Below, in pieces: positions 9,103-17,932 of a stretch of 64,000 bases of DNA. Under the pieces are notes generated by a model. That model saw nothing but the letters and a program-made list of their open reading frames with translations, made no database searches and had not been told where the DNA came from. Where the stretch lies: assembly GCF_004000275.1 (NCBI RefSeq), contig NZ_RCIP01000002.1:868283-932282 (forward strand). The letters are read 5' to 3'. The position numbers and the translations under genes were made by a program. The DNA comes from Saccharospirillum alexandrii. GTDB taxonomy: Bacteria > Pseudomonadota > Gammaproteobacteria > Pseudomonadales > Natronospirillaceae. Each line of letters opens with the position of its first letter. Position 1 is the first letter of the stretch.

Positions 9103-9229
9103 ATTTACCACAAGTAAATGTTTTATAGTTACTTAAAGTAATTATCTTGTAGTTACTCAGAGTAAATGTCTTATATTTACTTCTGGTAACTACTTCTTAT
9201 GCAATAGGAGGCATTTACCAGAAGTAAAT
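9103..9229. repeat. Array of five 17-bp palindromes (ATTTAC-N5-GTAAAT)
   Basis: Five 6-5-6 palindromes occur at 9103-9119, 9127-9143, 9151-9167, 9175-9191 and 9213-9229. The first and last are perfect (ATTTAC/GTAAAT); the three inner ones keep TTAC/GTAA cores. The first four start exactly 24 bp apart; the fifth starts 38 bp after the fourth. The 7-bp spacers (GTTTTAT, ATCTTGT, GTCTTAT) are alike but not identical. The array is intergenic, 67 bp beyond the umuC stop. It has the look of a multi-site operator or partition/origin-type site for a dimeric protein; the binder is unknown. Confidence 0.85.
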
Positions 9230-9296
9230 ATTTTTTAGATACCGGACTAATTAGCTGGCGAGTCCTAACCAGCACGATGGGACCTACTGAACACCG

Positions 9297-10336
9297 CTAA
9301 GCCAATCTCGCCACAGGCACTTCATCAAACCGGGTTGTATACCGAGGCGACAACCGCTCTTGCCTCATATCGCTCTTAGCGGTTGTGAGACCCTCACTCG
9401 CAAATTTCAGTTGCCCACGAGACTGCCGGTTCAAGCTGTCCATCAGCGCCAGCAGATGTTCACGTCCCTGCCCTGCCTCACTGCTTCTACTGCCATCAAA
9501 CAGGTCAGCCTGCTGACTGCCCTGTGGGTAGAGGTCGGTCAGCATCGCACCCGCTTTGGCATAACGGAACCCATCTCGCCATATGGCCCCAAGCAACGTA
9601 TCCAGGCGTTCCGTCATTGCACCGGTATCGTCCGTTGGCCAGGGCAGTCTCTCCGACAGGCTGTTTGCGTAGTAAGGATCCCCTGAAAAAGGACTGGTGC
9701 GTATAAAAATGGTGTACTGCCCTGCCAACAGGCCCTGAGAACGAAGTCGCTGGGCGGCATTGGCGGTGAATCGAACCAGGGCCTGCCTCATCAGCTCTTT
9801 ATCCTCTACCCGATCGCCGAATGAGCGGGAACAGACGATCTGCTGCTGGACCGGGGCTTCTGATTCCAGATCGATGCAGGACACTCCGTTTAATTCCCGG
9901 GCAGTTCGAGCCAGTACGACCGAAAACGCTTCATGGAGAGCCTTTGGTTCACCAGTGGCAAGGTCGAGGGCCGTGTGGATGTTCAAAGAGCGAAGCCGCT
10001 TGACCAGCCTGGGTCCTACTCCCCACACGTCGGCCACGTCCGTCAGTGCCAACAGTCGTTTTTGTCGAGCCGAGTCTGTCAGGTCGACTACGCCACCGGT
10101 AGCCCGATACTTCTTGGCAGCCCGATTCGCCAGCTTGGCCAGGGTCTTGGTGGTGCTGGCCCCGACACAGACAGGCAATCCAACCTCATTGAGAATCCGC
10201 GTCTGGATTCGACGGCAAGTTCCGGTTATGTCCTGAACGCCGGTCAGATCCGCAAAGGCTTCGTCAATGCTGTAAATTTCCACTCGCGGTGCCTCTGACT
10301 CAATGATCGCCATAACCCGAGCGGACATGTCTCCAT
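9297..10336 (-). pseudogene. umuC: umuC, 3' portion, severed by element insertion
   Basis: From codon GGA at 10334 leftwards this reads GDMSARVMAIIE, then VEIYSIDEAF (palm catalytic Asp-Glu), the helix-hairpin-helix region WGVGPRLVKRL, and the little-finger domain to the stop at 9297, about 345 residues. The first 81 residues of the same protein lie at 44287-44532, ending SSNYPLY. Joined, they give about 426 aa, the usual UmuC length, with the normal order SSNYPLY-GDMSARVM. An ATG at 10361 inside the element could start a truncated product, but it would lack the N-terminal catalytic Asp. UmuC is the catalytic subunit of translesion DNA polymerase V. Confidence 0.92.
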
Positions 10337-10376
10337 TTATGTGGAATAGAAAGTCAAACAATGTTTCAGGGGTCTA

Positions 10377-11333
10377 TTAAGGCTCTGGTATCAATTTACT
10401 CGGTACCCAATGCAGGAAGGCCACCATCCCGAACAACTCCACCAACGACTGGAAGACGATAACCACTACGGCGACGTGCCAGGCCTCTGGAAGCGCCAGG
10501 GCGATGGGTAATACCACGAACGAGTTGCGCGTACCGAAGCTGAAGGTCAAGGCCCTTGCCGACGGCATAGGCAGTCGGAAAAGTTTGGCTAGGGTCTTGC
10601 CGAGAAAGGCTGCAAAAACTAGGTAGGCGATGAAAATCAATAGAACCTGAATCAATACGCCGCTGAGACTTGTGACCGTGGTTACCTGTGAAGCGGCGAT
10701 TACAAAGACAACCAGTGCCAGTAACGGCACGGGAAGTACAGCCAGGCACTGCACCAGCTGTCTGGCGCGAGCACTTCGATGGCCTAGTCGTTCGGTTACC
10801 CAAGCCAGAACCAAGGGCGTCAAAATCAACCCGACGAAGGCGCCGATCAGGTGGCTGCTGAGCGCCGTTTCAAACTGATCCGTGCCGAGGAAAAGCCAAA
10901 GATAGAAAGGTAAGGCAAACAACTGGACCACCAAAAGCACGGGCGTGACAGCGATGGCCAGCGCGGCCTCCCCCCTGCCTAGATGCGTAAAGCTGATAAA
11001 CCAGTCAGTACAAGGCACCAGCAACACCAGCATCACCCCCGCCTGTACCGCAAATGACAACGGCAGCAATGCAACAAAGATCCCCACTATAAGGGGAATA
11101 ATCACAAAGTTACCAAGTAACAGTGCACTCAGAAAGCGCAAGTCCTTCAACGCTTCTCTGATTCTTGATAACGGGGTTTGAATGAAGGTCGCGTACAGCA
11201 GTACACCAAGTAACGGCCATAGCAAGGGTTCAAGCCAGGCCGAGACACCCGGCAGACCCATGCCGAGACCCATGCCCGCCAGAATGAACGAGAGATAAAT
11301 CCAGGATTGCTGGCGTTCCATCCAGTCGCGCAT
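10377..11333 (-). CDS. Arsenic-resistance-type permease (BASS/ACR3 superfamily)
   Basis: This 318-residue polytopic membrane protein has about ten hydrophobic segments. It shows two ACR3/BASS hallmarks: LVPCTDWFISFTHLGRGE (about residue 105), with the conserved cysteine of the PCT motif, and FSFGTRNSFVVLPIALALP (about 265-285). ACR3-type proteins expel arsenite or antimonite; other members of the superfamily carry organic anions. It is the first cargo gene inside the left end of element 1, 15 bp downstream of the rhodanese gene and co-directional. No arsR or arsC is near, so the substrate is inferred. Confidence 0.75.
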   Translation of the reverse strand: MRDWMERQQSWIYLSFILAGMGLGMGLPGVSAWLEPLLWPLLGVLLYATFIQTPLSRIREALKDLRFLSALLLGNFVIIPLIVGIFVALLPLSFAVQAGVMLVLLVPCTDWFISFTHLGRGEAALAIAVTPVLLVVQLFALPFYLWLFLGTDQFETALSSHLIGAFVGLILTPLVLAWVTERLGHRSARARQLVQCLAVLPVPLLALVVFVIAASQVTTVTSLSGVLIQVLLIFIAYLVFAAFLGKTLAKLFRLPMPSARALTFSFGTRNSFVVLPIALALPEAWHVAVVVIVFQSLVELFGMVAFLHWVPSKLIPEP

Positions 11334-11348
11334 GGATCTGTACCCGTC

Positions 11349-11672
11349 TCAGTGTTCCAGTGACAAGCCTGCGGCCTGCCACGCCTTTTTCCCGCCGATG
11401 TAATGGTAGACTTCGGTATAGCCGAGACTGTCCAAGCGTTTGGCGGCTCGGCCGGCGCGTTTGCAGTTATCGCTCGCACAGTACACGACGAGGGTCGCCT
11501 GCTTGTCGGGTAGTCGGCGGGGCGCCTCTTCCATGATGTCGTCGGAAACGATATTGATGGCCCTTGGCAAGTGCATCTTGGCGAACGCATCGGCGGGCAA
11601 AGTATCTATCAGGATAAAATCTAGGCCTCGGGACTGCCAATCGAGCAGGGTTGTGGTATCAATCGTTAACAT
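11349..11672 (-). CDS. Single-domain rhodanese
   Basis: The ATG at 11672 is chosen because GGAGGAG lies 8 nt upstream; an earlier in-frame start at 11732 has no such site. The 107-residue product is one rhodanese domain. It has ILIDTLPADAFAKMHLPRAINI at the start of the fold and the active-site loop VVYCASDNCKRAGRAAKRL, whose first Cys is the expected persulfide-forming residue. It ends with GGKKAWQAAGL. Such proteins move sulfane sulfur or act in metal(loid) handling. It lies between a disulfide reductase gene and the arsenic-type permease gene. Confidence 0.85.
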   Translation of the reverse strand: MLTIDTTTLLDWQSRGLDFILIDTLPADAFAKMHLPRAINIVSDDIMEEAPRRLPDKQATLVVYCASDNCKRAGRAAKRLDSLGYTEVYHYIGGKKAWQAAGLSLEH

Positions 11673-11768
11673 GGTGAAACTCCTCCATATGACGTGGGAC
11701 CACTTTTTACAATAAACGCGGTCCCACCCCACAGTGGTCGGGCAAAAATGTTACATACCTTAGGTACT

Positions 11769-13127
11769 TCACTCAGGCAGCATTGATTCGATGTCAGAAG
11801 CAGCGGAAGGGTAGGCGAAAGTGGCGTGTCGGATCGCATCGACACCGAGCCCGTTGCGCATGGCGAAGCCGAACAGATTAATGACTTCAGCCGCCTCGGG
11901 GCCGACCAGATGTGCACCTAGGATACGCTGGCTACCCTCTTCCACTAGTATCTTGTAGGCGTAGCAGGGTTCGTTGACGCGCCGTGCGGTGAACCAACCC
12001 GGCACTTTTTCGTGCTTGACCTTAAACTTAAGGCCTTGTCGCTTCGCGTCGGCCTCCAGCAGGCCGACTCGCGCGAGTGGCGGCAGGGTAAAGGCGACGC
12101 TAGGGATTCCGGTATAGTCCACGGTAGCCTCCTTGTTCCCGAGTAGGTTGTCGACAACCGCGTGGGCCTCTAATGCGGCCACCGGAGTCAAGGGCAAGGG
12201 GCCACCGGCAGCGTCACCAACTGCGTACACCGCCGGGTTGGAGGAACTGCGAAAGGTTTTGTCCAGCTTGAGTTTGCCGTGTTCGTGGGTGATGTTGGCG
12301 GCATCAAGATCCAGTGCTTCGAGTGCTGGCTTGCGACCGCCGCTGTGTATCACGAGATCGGTAGCGATATCGAAGCGTCCTTCCGGCCCATGAACCTGAA
12401 CCTCGAAGCCATCGTTGAAATTGCGCACCGCCTTGACTTCGTGACCAAGTCGCACGTCTACGCCTAGAGCGCGGGTGCGTTCGACCAGCAGCGCGACCAA
12501 ATCCGGATCGAAGCCAGCCAGCGGTTGCTCGCTCCGGTTCAGAATCGTGACGTCAACACCGGCACGGGCTGCAATATGGGCAAATTCGAAGCCGATATAG
12601 CCACCGCCGACTAATACGATTCGGTGCGGCAGTTGATCCAGTTCAAGAAAATCGTCGCTTTTTATCAGATGCTCGGCGCCTTCGATGGGTAAGCGATGCG
12701 GCTCAGCACCGGTGGCAATGACGATGTGTCTCGCCGTCAACGTTGTGTCGCCGACTTCCACGGTGTTGTGTCCGGTGAAACGGGCGCGGCCATGCCAGGC
12801 ATCAATGCCTTGTTTGTTGTACGCCTGTTCGCGCTTTGCCGGCACCGGCTCTGTGAACGAGCGCTTATGGCGTTGCAGTGCGGCCCAGTCGATGCGAGTT
12901 TCGCCATCCAAAGTGTCGATGGCGCTCATGCGCTGGAAACCATCGATCACCTCGGCTGCAGCGATCAACATCTTTTTCGGGTCGCAGCCACGAAGCGCAC
13001 AGGTACCTCCGAATGGACGGTGGTCGATGACCGCCACCGACCAGCCAGCCTTGCGGCAGTTAAACGCGGTCACGCTAGCCGCTGTGCCGGTGCCAATAAC
13101 GATCAGGTCATAGTTGTTGTCGGTCAT
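11769..13127 (-). CDS. Flavin-dependent disulfide oxidoreductase (mercuric/glutathione reductase family)
   Basis: The start ATG at 13127 has GGAGG 8 nt upstream, giving 452 residues; a second ATG at 13151 is less likely. It has the N-terminal FAD fold (LIVIGTGTAAS), the redox motif GGTCALRGCDPKK (two Cys separated by four residues), an NAD(P) fold (VLVGGGYIGFEFA), a second FAD motif (VYAVGDAAG) and the dimerisation domain with the active-site His in HATFAYPS. Unlike MerA it lacks a C-terminal Cys pair, and CDPKK replaces the common CVPSK. The substrate is unknown; a low-molecular-weight disulfide or metalloid compound is plausible given the neighbours. Confidence 0.8.
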   Translation of the reverse strand: MTDNNYDLIVIGTGTAASVTAFNCRKAGWSVAVIDHRPFGGTCALRGCDPKKMLIAAAEVIDGFQRMSAIDTLDGETRIDWAALQRHKRSFTEPVPAKREQAYNKQGIDAWHGRARFTGHNTVEVGDTTLTARHIVIATGAEPHRLPIEGAEHLIKSDDFLELDQLPHRIVLVGGGYIGFEFAHIAARAGVDVTILNRSEQPLAGFDPDLVALLVERTRALGVDVRLGHEVKAVRNFNDGFEVQVHGPEGRFDIATDLVIHSGGRKPALEALDLDAANITHEHGKLKLDKTFRSSSNPAVYAVGDAAGGPLPLTPVAALEAHAVVDNLLGNKEATVDYTGIPSVAFTLPPLARVGLLEADAKRQGLKFKVKHEKVPGWFTARRVNEPCYAYKILVEEGSQRILGAHLVGPEAAEVINLFGFAMRNGLGVDAIRHATFAYPSAASDIESMLPE

Positions 13128-13296
13128 GGTTAATGCCTCCATAACTGGCACATTGAGTTACCTTGACACACCAGCAAAGTATTCATCATTGCTCCGGTGA
13201 ACCAGACGCCGGTGCACCTCTCCAGCGCCATGCTATTGATCAAAGATCTCGTTCTGGTGATCATCACTACCTATGGTTAGACTCTTCAGTGGTTCA

Positions 13297-13542
13297 TTAG
13301 GTTGACCCCTCATCGGATGGAGTGTCGCAGCAAACATCGTACTGTTTTTTGCGCCATAGGGCGTAGACGGTCAAGCAAATGAAAATGGCCAGTGCAGGTA
13401 ACAACACGTAATCCAGATAACCAGTAAGTGCCGCCAGGCCAACGGCACCGAGCAGTATGACCAGAATGGGCGTGAAGCAGCACAGGGCAACGATAACCGT
13501 CCCAATCAGACTAGCTCGTAACAGCGTTTTGGGGTTTCTCAT
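13297..13542 (-). CDS. merF: Mercury transporter MerF
   Basis: This 81-residue protein has two membrane segments. The first has the vicinal Cys pair typical of mercury importers (VIVALCCFTPILVILLG, about residues 17-33); a second CC occurs near the C-terminus (DVCCDTPSDE, about 69-78). This two-helix, two-CC layout is that of MerF, which carries Hg(II) across the inner membrane to MerA. AGAGAA precedes the ATG. It is in the mer gene run but separated from merA by a small peptide gene. Confidence 0.88.
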   Translation of the reverse strand: MRNPKTLLRASLIGTVIVALCCFTPILVILLGAVGLAALTGYLDYVLLPALAIFICLTVYALWRKKQYDVCCDTPSDEGST

Positions 13543-13659
13543 GTTGCGGTTCTCTATCAGAAGTAGATTGTGCGGTCATGGGGTCCCTGCTGGTATCGTG
13601 CAAAAGCTGTTCTAGCGACAGCACCAATAGACAGGTCGGGTTATGGTTAAAGTGATCGT

Positions 13660-13869
13660 TCATTTTTTAAGGTATTTGATCAGAGCTACAATACCCAGGC
13701 ACAGTAAGGTGATCAGTAGCAGTGGCATAATCATCATTGGCAACATCATAATCCAGCCCATGCCAGACATCATGGGGCTACAGAGTTCCCAGAAGCCAGT
13801 TCCCGAAGCCGCGAAGGCGGCACCCGGAAACAGAATTAACAAGGCAAACAACGTTGTCAGTATTTTCAT
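13660..13869 (-). CDS. Small Met-rich membrane peptide of the mer operon
   Basis: This 69-residue protein has a signal-like N-terminus (MKILTTLFALLILFPGAAFA), a Met/Trp/Gly stretch (SPMMSGMGWIMML) and a C-terminal membrane segment ending LGIVALIKYLKK. GAGGAG lies 6 nt before the ATG. It is co-directional with merA, 35 bp downstream of merA's stop. The 44-aa product at 31966-32100, just after copA, has a similar C-terminal half (LLIT.L.LGI.AL.KYL), so both belong to one unnamed small family placed beside metal-detoxification enzymes. A role in metal trafficking is inferred only. Confidence 0.65.
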   Translation of the reverse strand: MKILTTLFALLILFPGAAFAASGTGFWELCSPMMSGMGWIMMLPMMIMPLLLITLLCLGIVALIKYLKK

Positions 13870-13904
13870 GGCGATCTCCTCTCATCATTTTTTGACGTAG
13901 CTGT

Positions 13905-15610
<1,706 letters not shown>

Positions 15611-15635
15611 GGGGTCTTTCCTCTTAAAAGATATC

Positions 15636-15986
15636 TTAATAGAACAGCGGTAAGACAAAGGGGAACGCCAGCGCGATCAGAATAAGCAGCGAGACAATCC
15701 AAAAAGCGATTCTGTATGCCGCACGCACTTGTGACACCGCGCAAACATCACCCGGTTGGCAGGCCTCCACAGGCCGGTATATCCGGCGCCAGGCAAAGAC
15801 CATTGCCAGCAACGCAGCACCAATAAACCAGGGTCTATAGGGTTCCAGGGCCGTCAGATTGCCGATCCAGGCGCCTGAAATGCCCAGCGTGATTAAAATC
15901 AGAGGCCCCAGGCAGCAGGCGGAAGCGAGAACCGCTGCAACGCCCCCTGCGGCCAGCGAAGCGCGACCAGATTTGGATTCTGACAT
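15636..15986 (-). CDS. merT: Mercury transporter MerT
   Basis: This 116-residue protein has three membrane segments. The first carries the CC pair (VLASACCLGPLILITLG, about 20-36), and a loop pair of Cys lies between segments two and three (EACQPGDVCAV, about 75-84). This matches MerT, the inner-membrane Hg(II) importer. It is the first gene after the MerR-controlled promoter. An unusual point is that the mer set here has both MerT and MerF. Confidence 0.95.
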   Translation of the reverse strand: MSESKSGRASLAAGGVAAVLASACCLGPLILITLGISGAWIGNLTALEPYRPWFIGAALLAMVFAWRRIYRPVEACQPGDVCAVSQVRAAYRIAFWIVSLLILIALAFPFVLPLFY

Positions 15987-16023
15987 TACATTTGCTCCTT
16001 TAAGGACTTAGATGACTGCGGTA

Positions 16024-16054
16024 AGGTTACCCCCGTAGTCAGCTACGGAATCAA
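16024..16054 (-). promoter_or_regulatory. merTPA promoter with MerR operator
   Basis: On the minus strand, -35 TTGATT (16054-16049) and -10 TAACCT (16029-16024) are separated by 19 bp (16030-16048). That is the over-long spacer MerR proteins need. Between them is the dyad CCGTAG-TCAG-CTACGG (16033-16048). The layout matches the classical Tn501/Tn21 mer operator-promoter. The divergent merR start lies 6 bp from the -35. Confidence 0.93.
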
Positions 16055-16059
16055 GTCCA

Positions 16060-16497
16060 ATGTCTAAAAAAAATCGTCCAATGACCATCGGTGCCCTGGC
16101 GAAAGCCGCCAATATCGGAGTGGAAACCATCCGATATTACCAACGCAGAGGGTTGGTAACAGAACCCGAAAAGCCCTTTGGCAGCATACGTCACTATGAA
16201 GAACAGGCTCTGGAGCGCCTTCACTTCATTAGAACGGCCAAATGGCTGGGCTTCAGTTTGGATGAAATAGGAGGATTGTTGATATTGCAGGATGGAACTC
16301 ACTGCGACGAAGCACGAACACTGGGTGAACAGAAATTGACCAGTGTGCGGCAGAAAATCCTGAGCCTGCAGCGGATTGAGCGAGCACTGGATGAGCTGGT
16401 GCATGAATGCCGCGTCCAGCAAGGTAGCGTCTATTGTCCCCTTATCACCTCACTCCATGACGGACTTGAAAAATTTTCGCCGGAGGAAAGACCTTAA
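16060..16497 (+). CDS. merR: Mercury-responsive regulator MerR
   Basis: This 145-residue MerR-family protein has the winged helix-turn-helix at about 8-55 (TIGALAKAANIGVETIRYYQ) and a dimerisation coiled coil. The three Hg-binding Cys are at residues 82, 117 and 126, the same positions as in Tn501 and Tn21 MerR. It is divergent from merT and shares its operator. It twists the 19-bp-spacer promoter upon Hg(II) binding to activate merTPA and represses its own gene. Confidence 0.96.
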   Translation: MSKKNRPMTIGALAKAANIGVETIRYYQRRGLVTEPEKPFGSIRHYEEQALERLHFIRTAKWLGFSLDEIGGLLILQDGTHCDEARTLGEQKLTSVRQKILSLQRIERALDELVHECRVQQGSVYCPLITSLHDGLEKFSPEERP

Positions 16498-16671
16498 GAG
16501 TACTCGATTAAAGCAGATTCGCCTCCGCCTTCTTTTTGCGTAGAGTTCTTAATGGGGCTGTAAAGCCAAGGGCAAGTTAGTAAGCGAATAGAAGGTTCGT
16601 GAAACAATCGAAGCAAAATCTGGATATTCTACTACTGGCAGGCTTTGTTACTTGAATGGCTTAGCGCTCTA

Positions 16672-17310
16672 GGTGTCATGGGTTTTGATAAACTGCTCCA
16701 GTTCAGCATTGAGCTCGGAAACACTGGTAAAAACCCGCGGCATAGCACTCGTCATTCCAGTTGAGAAAATCACACCTCTAAACCATTGAACCAAGATGTT
16801 TTTTTGGCGTGGAAATTAGGAGAATACGAGGGCGTGATGCGACTCAGTCTCCAACCACCTTGGTTCAAAGCGCGCTGAGATTGTCATAATAATACGATGG
16901 ACTCTTTCAGGGTCTTGCGTCGATCGACCATCTTCAAGATGCACAAGACTAATTCTATGTTTGTCTTGCTTGATTCCTTTCAAGTGCCCATTCAAGCCAG
17001 GATATTGAAGGCCGCAAATAGACTGGTTGTACTGTTCCGCTTGTAATTATGAGCCCGACTGCCTATTCGACTTGGACAATCGGTAAGCCAGGTTGTGTGC
17101 GTTCCAAAGCCTGAACCTGAGTTTTCTCATCAACACTGAGAATAACGGCACTCTCTGGACGGATCATGTATAACACTACGATATCGACGACTTTATCAAC
17201 GAACTCTGGATTATTGTTGACTTTGAAAGTTTTGAGTCGGTTTGGGCGTAAATCGGCGGCGTTCCAGAACTGTCGAACCTGCGAAGTCGTTACAACGGTT
17301 TAACACTTGC
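16672..17310 (-). pseudogene. IS630-family transposase remnant at the right end of element 1
   Basis: The minus-strand conceptual translation shows QVRQFWNAADLRPN, VILSVDEKTQVQALERTQ and PGLPI. After frameshifts come FAAFNIL and, near 16740-16677, TSVSELNAELEQF. These are the DDE-region and C-terminal words of IS630-type transposases in correct order. The N-terminal helix-turn-helix half and several internal parts are lost and multiple stops occur, so it is dead. It sits just inside the element right end, immediately beyond what looks like the residual tnpA start codon at about 17338, suggesting it replaced tnpA. Confidence 0.8.
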
Positions 17311-17337
17311 CTGTGCAATAGGAGCGGATAGTGGCCA

Positions 17338-17420
17338 TGGTCGCCTCCTCCTGAGTCACAAAGAATTCATCTTAGCTCAATAGCGCTCCAACCAATTAAT
17401 GTTGAATGGAAAATCAAGTC
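17338..17420. repeat. Junction of two element ends (right end of element 1, left end of element 2)
   Basis: Positions 17340-17398 resemble 44232-44289: CCTCCTGAGT, then ATTCAT, TTAG.TCAA, a CCAAC.AA block and a final TTA-AT, in the same order and spacing within a base or two. An ATGGCC start corresponding to the ATGGCT start of tnpA is also kept (minus strand, about 17338). Directly abutting it, 17395-17419 resembles 10335-10359, the left end in umuC (19 of 25 positions by eye, sharing ATGT.GAAT.GAAA.TCAA). A right end joined to a left end is what tandem insertion at one attachment site produces. Confidence 0.7.
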
Positions 17421-17932
17421 AGGTAGCGTTCGCATGCTGACAACCAGACCGTTGAGCTGTTGATGCCGGATTCATAACCATAATAAGACGATCAGGATGC
17501 GAAAAACATGCAGAAGGTAGTGGTCTGAAGCAATTCTGGTGCTCCAATTTAGTTCATACTTATTTCCGTGTATGTAAAGAGTGAGTTCCGTGTAAGTAAA
17601 GAGTGAGCCTAAAGAACTATTTTTAGATAAGCTACGGGACTTCATTGTGCTTATAGGTATTTGCTCAATACCACACCATAATTGAGTATGTGTCGACTAA
17701 AGGTGTTGAAGCAATGAAAAAAGACACTAGGAATACGCACTGCCTCTTAACAGGGAGCTGTGGGATTCTAACGATTGCTGACTTCAATTTTTTGTAAAGA
17801 CCGATATAACGTAGTGTGCTTTAAAGACCAAGAGCAATCATATTTTACCAAATACATACATATATGCAGACAGGTGAACTGTTGTTCGAGCCAATAAGTG
17901 TAGTAGAAAAATCACACAGTAAGCGATGTATC
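17421..17932. other. Gene-free stretch inside the left end of element 2
   Basis: No coding sequence is supported. It holds two tandem 22-bp repeats (annotated separately) and AT-rich sequence leading into the M23 peptidase gene. No terminator was recognised. Confidence 0.5.
17564..17607. repeat. Two tandem 22-bp direct repeats
   Basis: TTCCGTGTA-(T/A)-GTAAAGAGTGAG occurs at 17564-17585 and 17586-17607, abutting and differing at one base. Repeated terminal blocks of this kind are known from IS21-family ends, but no istA or istB is present, so this may be an end left by an excised or deleted IS. A regulatory site is the alternative. Confidence 0.6.

Noticed and set aside
9103-9229. CRISPR array
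   Set aside because: Units are 17-bp palindromes with 7-bp near-identical spacers; no cas genes.
9001-9290. Integron attC-like sites around the palindrome array
   Set aside because: Short GTTAG/CTAAC-like words exist but the core-site pattern GTTRRRY/RYYYAAC is not met and no integron integrase is present.
9760-10236. 158-codon plus-strand frame opposite umuC
   Set aside because: Antisense shadow of a clear polymerase gene; composition reflects the other strand.
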